DNA of 64,000 nt from Fimousia sp045616445 (GCA_045616445.1 JAZLGR010000003.1:1-64000); one strand, 5' to 3'. Positions 16,880 through 26,285 are shown, numbered from the stretch's first letter. Made by a program: numbers and translations. Notes: a model not told the origin generated them from the letters alone.

Positions 16880-17773
16880 ATGAACCAATCAACTCACAGC
16901 CAGTGGCGTGGTTACTTCCTCGTATTACTTGGCTGTGCATTCTGGGGAACCATCGGTGTATTCGTAAAGCTGATGGCGAACAACGGTTCCACATCGGAAC
17001 TGACCAGCTTTCTGCGTATGTTTTTCGCGTTTGTGATCATGCTGGTCATCACGACTATTCGATATGGAACCAAAGCATTTAAAATTGATGTAACATCTTT
17101 GCTGGCATGTGCCCTCCTTGGGCTCATCAGTCAGGGAATCTATAACGTCTGCTACAGTCTGGCGGTGATGAAAGCAGGGGTATCTGTAGGGGCAGTGCTA
17201 CTTAACGTGGCACCGGTATTTACCGCCATGCTTTCCCTGATCTTATTCAGGGAAAAGATTGGGCCGAAGAAGTGGATATCCATTGCATTGAAGATTGCAG
17301 GCTGTCTGCTGGCATCAGGAACACTAGCAGTATTAAATACCAAAGGAGCAACATTAACTGGTATTTTGTTCGGTGTGGCAGCAGGCCTTTGCTACGGTTT
17401 TACACCGGTCATCAGCAAGATTGCAGGCAAGCAGGTGAATGTCTTCGTCATGAGTACCTACAGCTATTTTTTCGCCGCATTATTCTTAGGCGTTGTAACA
17501 AAACCATGGCATGCAGCAGCCATTACCAATCCAAAAGTACTGGGACTGGGGGTACTCTTTGCATTGATTCCAACGGCTATTGGGTACGTGCTTTATTATG
17601 AAGGTGTAAATCAGATTGCAGAAACCAGCAAAGTGCCTGTCTTTGCATCCACAGAGACTGTTTTTGCAATTATATTCGGTATTTTACTTTTCCATGAAAC
17701 CTTTGGAATGACCAATGGCATTGGAATTTTGCTGATTTTTATATCGATTATATTTATTGAATTTTCAAAGTAA
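16880..17773 (+). CDS. EamA/DMT-family transporter
   Basis: A 297-residue protein with about ten hydrophobic segments and two EamA repeats (starting near residue 10 and near 150), typical of drug/metabolite transporters. The GxxxWGxxG-like stretch GCAFWGTIGVF is in the first repeat, and TEAVFA-like STETVFAIIFG in the second. AAGGAG precedes the ATG. The substrate cannot be told. The gpmI promoter overlaps its 3' end. Confidence 0.88.
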   Translation: MNQSTHSQWRGYFLVLLGCAFWGTIGVFVKLMANNGSTSELTSFLRMFFAFVIMLVITTIRYGTKAFKIDVTSLLACALLGLISQGIYNVCYSLAVMKAGVSVGAVLLNVAPVFTAMLSLILFREKIGPKKWISIALKIAGCLLASGTLAVLNTKGATLTGILFGVAAGLCYGFTPVISKIAGKQVNVFVMSTYSYFFAALFLGVVTKPWHAAAITNPKVLGLGVLFALIPTAIGYVLYYEGVNQIAETSKVPVFASTETVFAIIFGILLFHETFGMTNGIGILLIFISIIFIEFSK

Positions 17774-17785
17774 TTCCATTATAAT
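17757..17785 (+). promoter_or_regulatory. gpmI promoter
   Basis: TTGAAT at 17757-17762, a 17-bp spacer and TATAAT at 17780-17785. The -35 box lies in the last codons of the EamA gene, leaving an ~80-nt leader before gpmI. Confidence 0.75.
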
Positions 17786-17870
17786 AATCCTATATGGGTA
17801 TTTGTCGGAATTTGGTAGAGAATCGGCAGATATCAGGCAAACAAGATATATTACAAAGGAGATATGAATT

Positions 17871-19415
17871 ATGGGAACAAAACCAACTGTTTTAATGATC
17901 TTAGACGGATGGGGACTTAGCGATAAAGTAGAAGGTAACGCAATCGCTCAGGCTAACACTCCAGTTATGGACAAATTAATGGCTGAATGTCCATTCAAAC
18001 CAGGATATGCTTCCGGTATGGCTGTAGGTCTTCCAGATGGTCAGATGGGTAACTCTGAAGTTGGACATATGAACATCGGCGCTGGCCGTATCATTTACCA
18101 GGACTTAACATTAATTACAAAATCCATCGAAGATGGTGATTTTTATGAAAATAAAGCACTTTTAGAAGCAATCGCTAACTGCAAAGCGAACGATTCCGCT
18201 CTTCATACATGGGGCTTATTATCTGATGGTGGTGTACACAGCCATAACTCCCACTTATATGGAATCTTAGAATTAGCTAAGAGAAATGGCTTAGAAAAAG
18301 TATATGTACATGCATTCTTAGATGGACGTGACACACCTCCAGCATCTGCAAAAGAATATGTACAGGAATTAGTTGATAAGTGTGCAGAAATCGGTGTTGG
18401 TAAAGTAGCTTCCTTATCCGGACGTTATTACGCTATGGACCGTGACAATAACTATGATCGTGTAGAAAAAGCTTACGCTGCTATGGTTTACGGCGAAGGC
18501 GCGAAAGCTACTGATGCAGTAGAAGCTATGCAGGCTTCCTACGATGCAGGCGTAACAGACGAATTCGTAATTCCAACAGTCATCGAAGAAGACGGCGCTC
18601 CAGTTGGAACAGTAAAACCTAACGACTCCGTAATCTTCTTCAACTTCCGTCCAGACCGTGCTCGTGAAATCACAAGAGCATTCTGTGATGATGAATTCGC
18701 TGGATTCGAACGTAAAGGTGGTAAATTACCATTAACATTCGTATGTTTCAAAGATTACGATGAAACAATCGCTAACAAGATCATCGCATTCGAAAAACCA
18801 GTATTAAAGAACACATTAGGTGAATACTTAGCAGATCTCGGCTTAAAACAGGCTCGTATCGCTGAAACAGAAAAGTACGCTCACGTTACATTCTTCTTCA
18901 ATGGTGGTATCGAAGAACCTAACAAAGACGAAGATCGTATTTTAGTTAAATCTCCAGCAGTTGCTACATATGACTTAAAACCTGAAATGTCCGCTCCAGA
19001 AGTTGGCGAAAAATTACAGGATGCAATCAAGAATGGTGGATATGACAACATCGTTGTTAACTTCGCTAACCCTGATATGGTAGGTCATACAGGTGTAATC
19101 CCTGCAGCAATCGAAGCTGTTGAAAGAATCGACCAGATTGTTGGTTATGTAATCGATGCAATCAATGAAGTTGACGGTTGTGTATTTATCTGTGCTGACC
19201 ACGGTAACGCTGATCAGATGATCAACTACGAAACAGGCGCACCATTCACAGCTCATACAACAAACCCAGTTCCATTCATCGCTGTTAACGTTGAAGGCGT
19301 TACAGACCTTAAAGAGAATGGACGTCTTTGCGACATCGCTCCTACATTATTAGACATGATGGGTATTCCACAGCCTGAAGAAATGACAGGTATCAGCTTA
19401 TTAATCAGAGAATAA
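17871..19415 (+). CDS. gpmI: 2,3-bisphosphoglycerate-independent phosphoglycerate mutase
   Basis: A 514-residue manganese-dependent mutase of glycolysis. The metal motif LDGWG near residue 11, the phosphoserine motif GNSEVGH near 60, and the HGNADQM metal ligands near 443 are present, and the length is standard. AAGGAG lies 10 bp upstream. Codon use is strongly biased as in gap, pgk and tpiA, although the gene sits 6 kb from that cluster with its own promoter and terminator. Enolase is not in the window. Confidence 0.97.
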   Translation: MGTKPTVLMILDGWGLSDKVEGNAIAQANTPVMDKLMAECPFKPGYASGMAVGLPDGQMGNSEVGHMNIGAGRIIYQDLTLITKSIEDGDFYENKALLEAIANCKANDSALHTWGLLSDGGVHSHNSHLYGILELAKRNGLEKVYVHAFLDGRDTPPASAKEYVQELVDKCAEIGVGKVASLSGRYYAMDRDNNYDRVEKAYAAMVYGEGAKATDAVEAMQASYDAGVTDEFVIPTVIEEDGAPVGTVKPNDSVIFFNFRPDRAREITRAFCDDEFAGFERKGGKLPLTFVCFKDYDETIANKIIAFEKPVLKNTLGEYLADLGLKQARIAETEKYAHVTFFFNGGIEEPNKDEDRILVKSPAVATYDLKPEMSAPEVGEKLQDAIKNGGYDNIVVNFANPDMVGHTGVIPAAIEAVERIDQIVGYVIDAINEVDGCVFICADHGNADQMINYETGAPFTAHTTNPVPFIAVNVEGVTDLKENGRLCDIAPTLLDMMGIPQPEEMTGISLLIRE

Positions 19416-19452
19416 TTTGGATTTAATAAAACTGAAATCATAATGGAAACAC

Positions 19453-19487
19453 AAAACCACAGCTGGGATTCTGGCTGTGGTTTTTTT
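19453..19487 (+). terminator. Terminator after gpmI
   Basis: AAAACCACAGC-TGGGATTCTG-GCTGTGGTTTT followed by TTT. Confidence 0.9.
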
Positions 19488-19556
19488 GAAAACTTCTGCA
19501 TAAGATAGCAGCAGATAATCAGAGTATAAAGACACAAACAACAAAGGAAAGAAATT

Positions 19557-20546
19557 ATGGATATGAATAAAAAAGAATTAAACTGGGCGGTGCTTGGCAC
19601 TGGAGTGATCGCAAACCAGATGGCACAGGGCCTGGAAAAGATGGGCAAAAAGCTTTACGGTGTTGGTAATCGTACCCACTCTAAAGCAGTTGCATTTGCT
19701 GAAAAATACGACGTAGGCGTGGTATATGACAAAATTGACGATATGTTCGAGGATGACAATGTAGATATCATCTACATCACAAGTCCTCATAATACGCACT
19801 ATCAGTTCATGAAGAAGGCATTAGAACATGGAAAACATCTCTTCGTAGAAAAATCTATTACCTTAAACAGCCAGGAATTAGATGAGATGATTGCCCTTGC
19901 AGACAAGAACAATCTGATTATTGGAGAAGCGATGACAATCTGGCATATGCCTCTTTATAAAGAATTATGGAAGATCGTCGAAAGTGGTGAGCTTGGTAAG
20001 GTTCAGGTGATCGTTATGAACTTCGGAAGCTTCAAGGAATACGATATGAGCAACCGTTTCTTCAACATGAACTTAGCAGGTGGTGCAATGCTTGATATTG
20101 GTGTATACGCCCTTTCTATTGTTAGAAGCTTTATGAGCAAAAAGCCGGATCAGGTGCTGACACAGTGGAAACCATCTCCAACAGGATCCGATGAAATCGC
20201 AACCATCTTATTAAAGAATGAAGACGATCAGCTTGCAACTGTTGCTCTTTCCATGCACTCCAAACAGCCAAAACGTGCCATGATCAGCTGTGAAAAAGGC
20301 TATATCGAAATCATGGAATATCCAAGAGCAGACAAAGCAATCATTGTAGATGCAGAAACTGGTGCAACCAGAGAAATCACAGCTGGGGATACTGAAGATG
20401 CACTTTACTATGAAATGCTTGATATGGAAGCAGCAGTGTTAAGTGGCGATGTAAAACCACTCCAGTTAGAATATTCTAAAGATGTTATGGATATCATGAC
20501 CTACTGTAGAAATGAATGGGGCATGAGATATCCAGAAGAGATGTAA
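19557..20546 (+). CDS. Gfo/Idh/MocA-family NAD(P)-dependent oxidoreductase
   Basis: A 329-residue dehydrogenase. The Rossmann motif VLGTGVIA starts near residue 11, and the family signature VEKSITLN (EKP-type lysine) lies near 99. The C-terminal alpha/beta domain includes GGAMLDIGVY near 178, another hallmark. Members act on sugars, inositols or dihydrodiols; the substrate cannot be assigned. It stands alone between gpmI and a TIGR00266 gene. Confidence 0.88.
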   Translation: MDMNKKELNWAVLGTGVIANQMAQGLEKMGKKLYGVGNRTHSKAVAFAEKYDVGVVYDKIDDMFEDDNVDIIYITSPHNTHYQFMKKALEHGKHLFVEKSITLNSQELDEMIALADKNNLIIGEAMTIWHMPLYKELWKIVESGELGKVQVIVMNFGSFKEYDMSNRFFNMNLAGGAMLDIGVYALSIVRSFMSKKPDQVLTQWKPSPTGSDEIATILLKNEDDQLATVALSMHSKQPKRAMISCEKGYIEIMEYPRADKAIIVDAETGATREITAGDTEDALYYEMLDMEAAVLSGDVKPLQLEYSKDVMDIMTYCRNEWGMRYPEEM

Positions 20547-20671
20547 GCTTATTTTGCTCTGACACCTATGCGAAGCATCTCTATTTTGCTTCTTTAAGAG
20601 TTTCACGATCCCCTTCTTTTTAGTATACTATAATTAGTAAGAAACGTGAAAAAACTAAAGGAGGTAACCCT

Positions 20672-21352
20672 ATGAGATATGAAATTAAAGGTGGCGCAAT
20701 GCCAGTAGTAGAGATCCATCTAGATCAGGATGAAGGAATCCGTTGTGAAGGCGGCGGCATGATTTGGATGTCCGATAATATGGAGATGAACACAAAGGGC
20801 GGCGGACTTGGTAAGATGTTCGGAAGAGCATTCTCTGGAGAGTCCATGTTCCAGAATTACTATACAGCGAAGAAAGGACCTGGCATGATCACACTTGGAA
20901 GCTGTTTCCCAGGAAGTATCGTTGCAGTGGAGATCGGACCTGGAAGAGAATTGATCTGTCAGAAGTGTGCATATCTTGGAAGTACATTAGGTGTAAATTT
21001 AGATATTGTTTTCCAGAAAAAACTTGGTGCAGGATTCTTCGGCGGTGAAGGCTTTATCATGCAGAGATTATCTGGGAATGGTATTGCATTCGTTGAAATC
21101 GATGGAACAGCCATTGAATACGAACTTGAATATGGCGAAAGAATGATCATCGATACAGGACATCTTGCATTTATGGATAGCACATGTCATATGGACATTC
21201 AGAAAGTACAGGGCGGAGCCAAGAACATGCTTCTTGGCGGCGAAGGTTTATTCAATACAGTTGTAACCGGACCTGGCAAGATTACACTTCAGACAATGCC
21301 GAAGAATGCGCTTGCAGCACAGCTTTCCCGCTATATGGTAACAGGAAGTTAA
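20672..21352 (+). CDS. TIGR00266 (AIM24) family protein
   Basis: A 226-residue glycine-rich, mostly beta-sheet protein. It has the family's GGxMIWMS and GGGLGKMFGRAFSGES stretches (near residues 26 and 45) and a repeated pseudo-symmetric pattern. The biochemical function of the family is unknown. A TATAAT at 20629-20634 and AAAGGAGG before the ATG support expression. It is coupled with the following DUF1810 gene. Confidence 0.88.
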   Translation: MRYEIKGGAMPVVEIHLDQDEGIRCEGGGMIWMSDNMEMNTKGGGLGKMFGRAFSGESMFQNYYTAKKGPGMITLGSCFPGSIVAVEIGPGRELICQKCAYLGSTLGVNLDIVFQKKLGAGFFGGEGFIMQRLSGNGIAFVEIDGTAIEYELEYGERMIIDTGHLAFMDSTCHMDIQKVQGGAKNMLLGGEGLFNTVVTGPGKITLQTMPKNALAAQLSRYMVTGS

Positions 21353-21354
21353 TG

Positions 21355-21852
21355 ATGGAAGATCGATATAACCTTCAGCGATTTGTTGAAGCACAGGATG
21401 ATGGGTATGCAGGATATGCAACAGCCCTTCAGGAGATGAAGCAGGGAAGGAAGAGAAGGCACTGGATCTGGTATATCTTTCCACAGCTTGTTCAATTGGG
21501 CAGAAGCGGGACAGCCAAATTCTATGGAATCTCTAATCTAAAAGAGGCGCAGGCATATCTGAAGCATCCGGTTCTTGGCAAACGTCTGCTTGAGATATCA
21601 CATGTTATCTTAGCACTTCCAGATAGTGATCCCCACAGGCTGATGGGCTTCCCAGACGATCTGAAATTACAATCCTGTATGACATTATTCGCATTAGCAG
21701 GCAATGATGATATCTTTCAAAAGGTGTTGGATCAATATTATGGCGGCAAGAAGGATCAGAAGACGATGCAGATTATAGAAGAAGAAATCGTCGCTGGGTT
21801 TTGTGAATCAGAAGCATCCTATGAAACCCTTTGCGGACGTTGCTATGATTAA
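21355..21852 (+). CDS. DUF1810 family protein
   Basis: A 165-residue protein with the DUF1810 signature: YNLQRFVEAQ at the start, KRRHWIWYIFPQL near 36-48 and SCMTLFA near 114. The function is unknown. It begins in the tail of the TIGR00266 gene (TAATGATG). Of two adjacent ATGs (21352 and 21355) the second is better spaced from AGGAAG at 21343; a longer frame to 21184 overlaps the previous gene and is rejected. Confidence 0.85.
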   Translation: MEDRYNLQRFVEAQDDGYAGYATALQEMKQGRKRRHWIWYIFPQLVQLGRSGTAKFYGISNLKEAQAYLKHPVLGKRLLEISHVILALPDSDPHRLMGFPDDLKLQSCMTLFALAGNDDIFQKVLDQYYGGKKDQKTMQIIEEEIVAGFCESEASYETLCGRCYD

Positions 21853-21872
21853 TTGAATATATGAAATAAGAC

Positions 21873-21916
21873 GGGGCTGTTGCACTAAAATAAAATTTAG
21901 TGCAACGCCCTTTTTT
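21873..21916 (+). terminator. Terminator after the DUF1810 gene
   Basis: GGGC-TGTTGCACTAAA pairs with TTTAGTGCAACGCCC, a stem of about 16 bp, followed by six T residues. Confidence 0.92.
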
Positions 21917-21988
21917 GATGCGTAAAAATCGTTACAATTATTATGACTTAAAAAAATGAAAAAAGGTCAAAAATTTAACTAATTCATA

Positions 21989-22017
21989 TTGACACTTCAA
22001 CGCGTTGAAGTTATAAT
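21989..22017 (+). promoter_or_regulatory. Promoter with embedded 18-bp palindromic operator of the TrpXYZ-like transporter
   Basis: A consensus sigma-A promoter, TTGACA (21989-21994), 17-bp spacer and TATAAT (22012-22017). The spacer is filled by the perfect palindrome ACTTCAACGCGTTGAAGT at 21994-22011. A bound protein would occlude RNA polymerase, so this is very likely a repressor operator. The DAHP synthase promoter at 530 has a matching palindrome. Confidence 0.88.
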
Positions 22018-22065
22018 GCTAGACATAAGGAAAATAAAGAACGGTAATTTAAGGAGGAAAAACAA

Positions 22066-23022
22066 ATGAAGAGAAAATTACTTGCTATCGTATTAGCAGC
22101 CGTACTTGCTTTATCACTTGTAGCTTGTGGAGGCGGAAAAGATTCCAAATCTTACAAAATTGGTGTTTGTCAGTTAGTTCAGCATCCAGCTTTAGATGCA
22201 GCTACTAAGGGCTTCCAGGATAAGTTAACAGAAAAACTTGGCGAAGACAGAGTAACATTTGACGTACAGAACGCAGCTGGCGAATCCGCAACATGTGCTA
22301 CAATCGTTAATGGTTTCGTATCTGATGGTGATGACTTAATCATGGCTAACGCAACAGCTTCTTTACAGGCTTCTGCAGCAGCTACAGCTGACATCCCTAT
22401 CTTAGGAACATCTATCACAGACTATGCAACAGCTCTTGAAATCGATGACTGGACAGGTGTTGTAGGAAATAACATTTCTGGTACATCTGACTTAGCTCCA
22501 CTTGATGAACAGGCTAACATGATCAAAGAATTATTCCCAGAAGCTAAAACAGTTGGTTTAGTATTCTGTTCCGCAGAACCAAACTCTGCATACCAGGTTA
22601 AAACAATCGCTGGTTACTTAAAAGACCTTGGTATCGATTCCAAAGAATACGCATTCGCTGACTCCAACGACGTAGCATCCGTAGTTAAGAGCGCAGGCGC
22701 TAACTCTGACGTACTTTACATCCCTACAGATAACACGGCAGCATCTTGTACAGAAGCTATCGCAGGTGCTAACGATGCAGCTCCTATCGTATGTGGTGAA
22801 GAAGGTATCTGTGCTGGTTGTGGTGTAGCTACATTATCCATCGACTACTATGAATTAGGTCAGGCTACAGGCGAAATGGCTTACAGAGTATTAGAAGAAG
22901 GCGAAGACATCACTCAGATGGCAGTTGAATTCGCTCCAAACGTAACAAAGAAATACAACAAGAAGATGGCTGAAAAATTTGGCGTAACAATCCCAGAAGG
23001 ATACGAAGAAATCGCTGAATAA
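22066..23022 (+). CDS. trpX: ABC transporter substrate-binding lipoprotein, TrpX-like
   Basis: A 318-residue lipoprotein: signal peptide with lipobox LVAC at residues 18-21, then an ABC_sub_bind fold (COG2984 type). Homologues of this binding protein with its permease and ATPase carry tryptophan or tyrosine in streptococci and clostridia. Codon use is strongly biased, implying high expression. It is first in the three-gene operon, and a hairpin before the permease gene likely keeps it more abundant than the other subunits. The aromatic substrate is supported by the operator shared with DAHP synthase but is not proven. Confidence 0.85.
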   Translation: MKRKLLAIVLAAVLALSLVACGGGKDSKSYKIGVCQLVQHPALDAATKGFQDKLTEKLGEDRVTFDVQNAAGESATCATIVNGFVSDGDDLIMANATASLQASAAATADIPILGTSITDYATALEIDDWTGVVGNNISGTSDLAPLDEQANMIKELFPEAKTVGLVFCSAEPNSAYQVKTIAGYLKDLGIDSKEYAFADSNDVASVVKSAGANSDVLYIPTDNTAASCTEAIAGANDAAPIVCGEEGICAGCGVATLSIDYYELGQATGEMAYRVLEEGEDITQMAVEFAPNVTKKYNKKMAEKFGVTIPEGYEEIAE

Positions 23023-23068
23023 TTAAAACATTTATTTCACTTGGAATAAAAAATATATGATTTAAAGT

Positions 23069-23100
23069 AAAATTGCCCTCGAGCGATCGGGGGCAATTTT
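23069..23100 (+). terminator. Intercistronic hairpin between binding protein and permease genes
   Basis: AAAATTGCCC pairs with GGGCAATTTT around a short loop. It resembles a leaky terminator or a 3'-stabilising stem, common after binding protein genes. Confidence 0.75.
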
Positions 23101-23163
23101 ATGAAAAACAAATAATAAAGATAATAAGTATAGGATTAGTAATTTGAGGAGAAAGGTTTCAGC

Positions 23164-24090
23164 ATGGATATTTTAGTATTATTCAATGCATTACCAGGAG
23201 CTGTAGCTCAGGGTCTCATCTGGGGTATTATGGCAATTGGTGTGTATATCACATTCAGAATTCTTGATTTAGCAGACTTAACAGTTGACGGTACAATGTG
23301 TACTGGTGGTGCAGTTTGTATCGTATGTATGACACATGGCATGAATGTATGGATCGCAATGTTTATTGCAGTAATCGCAGGTTTAATTGCAGGTGCTGTA
23401 ACAGGTATCTTCCATACAAAACTCGGTATTCCAGCAATCTTAGCTGGTATTTTAACTCAGCTTGGTTTATATTCTATCAACTTAAGAATCATGGGCGGTA
23501 AAGCGAACATGGCAATCTCCGTTGATAAATATGACTTATTAGTTTCCTTACGTTTCGTTAAGAATGTACCATTTATTCAGAACACAATCTTTAAGGTAGT
23601 TATCATTACAATTATCTTAATTGCGATTCTCTATTGGTTCTTCGCAACAGAAGTCGGAGCATCCATCCGTGCAACAGGTTCCAATGAAAAGATGGCTCGT
23701 GCACAGGGAATCAATACAGACATGAACAAAGTATTAGGACTTATGGTATCCAACGGTATCGTAGCATTTGCTTCCGCTTTATACGCTCAGTATCAGGGCT
23801 TCGCAGATGTTAACGCCGGTCGTGGTGCGATCGTAATCGGTCTTGCAGCAGTTATCATTGGTCAGGTAGTATTTGGAAAATTCAGTGAAAAATTAGCATT
23901 CAGCTTAGCAACTGTAGCAGCTGGTGCAATCATTTACTATATCGTATTACAGGTAGTATTATGGCTTGGATTAAACTCCAACGACTTAAAACTTCTTTCT
24001 GCTTTAGTAGTAGCAGCATTCTTAGCTGTTCCTCATTTAAAACAGCAGCATTTTTCAAAGCCTAAAAAGTCCAAAGGAGGTAATGCATAA
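23164..24090 (+). CDS. trpY: ABC transporter permease, TrpY-like
   Basis: A 308-residue permease with about eight hydrophobic segments of the BPD_transp_2 / COG4120 type. The conserved GASIRATGSNEKMARAQGIN loop, near residues 164-183, is the ATPase-contacting EAA-like region. The stop codon overlaps the ATPase start (TAATG). The tail is basic. Confidence 0.87.
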   Translation: MDILVLFNALPGAVAQGLIWGIMAIGVYITFRILDLADLTVDGTMCTGGAVCIVCMTHGMNVWIAMFIAVIAGLIAGAVTGIFHTKLGIPAILAGILTQLGLYSINLRIMGGKANMAISVDKYDLLVSLRFVKNVPFIQNTIFKVVIITIILIAILYWFFATEVGASIRATGSNEKMARAQGINTDMNKVLGLMVSNGIVAFASALYAQYQGFADVNAGRGAIVIGLAAVIIGQVVFGKFSEKLAFSLATVAAGAIIYYIVLQVVLWLGLNSNDLKLLSALVVAAFLAVPHLKQQHFSKPKKSKGGNA

Positions 24091-24884
24091 TGTTACGTGT
24101 AGAAAATATTTATAAAACATTTAATCCAGGAACAGTTAATGAAAAGAAAGCTTTACAGGGTGTCAATCTTCACCTTCGTGATGGCGATTTCTGTACAGTA
24201 ATCGGTGGTAACGGTGCCGGTAAATCCACAACATTGAATGCAGTAGCAGGTTTATGGCCTTTAGATGAAGGTAAGATCTTCATCGATGGCGTTGACATCA
24301 CAAACCTTCCTGAATTCAAGCGTGCAAAATATCTTGGACGTGTATTCCAGGATCCAATGACAGGTTCTGCACCTGGTATGACAATCGAAGAAAACTTAGC
24401 TCTTGCAGCAAGACGTGGTAAGGCTCGTGGCCTGAAAGCTGGTCTTACAAAGGGCGAAAGAGAAGAATACAAAGAATTATTAAAAATTTTAGATTTAGGA
24501 TTAGAAAAACGTCTTACATCTAAAGTGGGTTTATTATCTGGTGGTCAGAGACAGGCTTTAACACTTCTTATGGCTACATTACAGAAACCAAAATTATTAT
24601 TATTAGATGAACATACAGCAGCGCTTGACCCTAAAACAGCTGCAAAAGTATTAGAAACAACAGATAAAATCGTAGAAAAAGATAAACTTACAACACTTAT
24701 GATCACACATAACATGAGAGACGCAATCGCTCATGGTAACCGTCTGATCATGATGTGGGAAGGTAGAGTAATATACGATGTATGTGGAGAAGAAAAGAAG
24801 AAACTTCAGGTTTCCGACCTTCTTAAGAAATTCGAAGAGGCCAGCGGCGCAGAATTCGCTAATGACCGTATGATGTTAGGTTAA
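24090..24884 (+). CDS. trpZ: ABC transporter ATP-binding protein, TrpZ-like
   Basis: A 264-residue ATPase with Walker A GGNGAGKST near residue 38, signature LLSGGQRQAL near 150, Walker B LLLLDEHTAALD near 169 and the switch histidine in ITHN near 206. It is of the COG1101 type that accompanies this permease and binding protein. It is the last gene of the operon and is followed by a terminator. Confidence 0.88.
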   Translation: MLRVENIYKTFNPGTVNEKKALQGVNLHLRDGDFCTVIGGNGAGKSTTLNAVAGLWPLDEGKIFIDGVDITNLPEFKRAKYLGRVFQDPMTGSAPGMTIEENLALAARRGKARGLKAGLTKGEREEYKELLKILDLGLEKRLTSKVGLLSGGQRQALTLLMATLQKPKLLLLDEHTAALDPKTAAKVLETTDKIVEKDKLTTLMITHNMRDAIAHGNRLIMMWEGRVIYDVCGEEKKKLQVSDLLKKFEEASGAEFANDRMMLG

Positions 24885-24912
24885 ATTACTAATCTTTATC
24901 TTTATCCTTAAA

Positions 24913-24946
24913 GGAGAGTAGGCAAATGTCCTACTCTTCTTTTTTG
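24913..24946 (+). terminator. Terminator of the TrpXYZ-like operon
   Basis: AGAGTAGG-CAAATGT-CCTACTCT followed by TCTTTTTT. Confidence 0.9.
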
Positions 24947-25061
24947 TGTACTGAAAAACCATTGACGGTTACCGCTGTAATTTCCTTGTAAAGAAAAATT
25001 CATAATAACCCACCTGACAATATGGTATAATTAAAGTACCTAGAATAAAGGAGGGTTGCTT

Positions 25062-25928
25062 ATGAAGAAATTACATGGATTACTCATTTTCGGATTATTG
25101 TTACTTGGAATTTGTGCCTGTAGCAATCAGAAGCAGTCTACTGATGGCATGCCAAATCCTGTAAAGGAATTGGATCGCATAGAAGAACTTGCAAAAGAGA
25201 TGAACTGTGCCATGGTTAAGCCGGAAGGCGTAGAAATCAGCGACGAAACATTTGCCGTGATTGACGGAGAACCAAAGATTGGCCAGTATACATTTACCGT
25301 GGACGGGCAGGAATGCATGCTCAGATTTGCCGATGCAGATGTGAATACAGATATCAGTGGTGTGTATCCAGAAGATCAGGACGGCAAGACGCTCTTTGAA
25401 GATGATGTTCACGATCATGGACATTATATTGAGAATGACACCGGTAAGGCGTATCGCTGGTTTACAGTGGACGGCCAGTATCTCTTCTATGTGGAAGATA
25501 AGGGTGCATGGGAGTGGAACCAGTTTGAACAGATTTACAAGCAGTTTTATACTATGACACCAGCAAACTGGACAGCAGAAGTGCCATTTGAGAATTATCA
25601 GGCCATTGTAGGAACCTATATGGATGAAAAATCAGAATACATAGCACAGATCATACAATACATGGATCATGCAGAAATATATATCATGCATCAAACAGAT
25701 GAAGGCAACAATGTCTGGGAAGCATCTGCAGTGCTTAACGGCAACCGATTAGAATATGAAAGCGCAAAATCTTATCTGGTTACATACGATGAGAAATCAG
25801 GTGAATCTGGACAGAAGGATCTTGGATCCGAACAGGCTGGAAGCATCACCATCAAAGACAAAACATTAGCTCTTGACCATGTGGCAGATGAGCAGTTTAA
25901 AGGAATTGAGATGACTTTTTCTAAGTAG
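25062..25928 (+). CDS. Lipoprotein of unknown function
   Basis: A 288-residue secreted lipoprotein: hydrophobic signal then lipobox GICAC near residue 19. The mature part is acidic and beta-rich with no motif I recognise. I chose the ATG at 25062, preceded by AAGGAGG, over a TTG six bases upstream. A TATAAT at 25026-25031 suggests a promoter. Three small genes follow closely and may share the transcript. Confidence 0.75.
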   Translation: MKKLHGLLIFGLLLLGICACSNQKQSTDGMPNPVKELDRIEELAKEMNCAMVKPEGVEISDETFAVIDGEPKIGQYTFTVDGQECMLRFADADVNTDISGVYPEDQDGKTLFEDDVHDHGHYIENDTGKAYRWFTVDGQYLFYVEDKGAWEWNQFEQIYKQFYTMTPANWTAEVPFENYQAIVGTYMDEKSEYIAQIIQYMDHAEIYIMHQTDEGNNVWEASAVLNGNRLEYESAKSYLVTYDEKSGESGQKDLGSEQAGSITIKDKTLALDHVADEQFKGIEMTFSK

Positions 25929-25939
25929 GAGGAACGAAC

Positions 25940-26110
25940 ATGTTAAAAGTAATTATGACTTCAAAATCCGGCGCAACAAAGGAACATGTGCTGGCCAATG
26001 ATAACAAGCTTACAACCAAAGGAATCATCCTTTGCGCATTGGATGTGCTCTGCGATGTGTGTCTTGTCAGCATGACATGGAAACTTGCAAAGAAAATCTA
26101 TAAGAAGTAG
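25940..26110 (+). CDS. Small basic protein of unknown function (56 aa)
   Basis: AGGAGG is well placed before the ATG at 25940, and the frame runs to TAG at 26110. The peptide has a central hydrophobic helix (about residues 28-45, cysteine-containing) and a lysine-rich tail, so it may be a small membrane protein. It lies 11 bp after the lipoprotein gene. I do not recognise a family. Confidence 0.5.
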   Translation: MLKVIMTSKSGATKEHVLANDNKLTTKGIILCALDVLCDVCLVSMTWKLAKKIYKK

Positions 26111-26119
26111 GTCGAAGTG

Positions 26120-26272
26120 ATGAGTCAGAATCGAGATAGGAAAGCAACGATTCATCATATAAAGCTAAATCCAGGCCCATTCTATAGCATCAAAACCGGG
26201 GCAAAGACCATCGAGATTGTCCTTTTAGACACAGAGGATGACTGGACCAAACACATCAATGTAAATAGATAG
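26120..26272 (+). pseudogene. ASCH-domain protein fragment (truncated)
   Basis: A 50-residue frame from ATG 26120 to TAG 26272. Residues 13-35 look like the start of an ASCH domain: HIKLNPGPF, then IKTGAKTIEI, as in the usual LKLxPxPFxxIKSGxKTIExRL. ASCH proteins are about 110 residues; everything after this start is missing and the last 10 residues do not fit the family. I therefore read it as the 5' remnant of a broken gene. The assignment is by eye and should be treated as tentative. Confidence 0.5.
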
Positions 26273-26285
26273 GAGTGTGAAGAAG

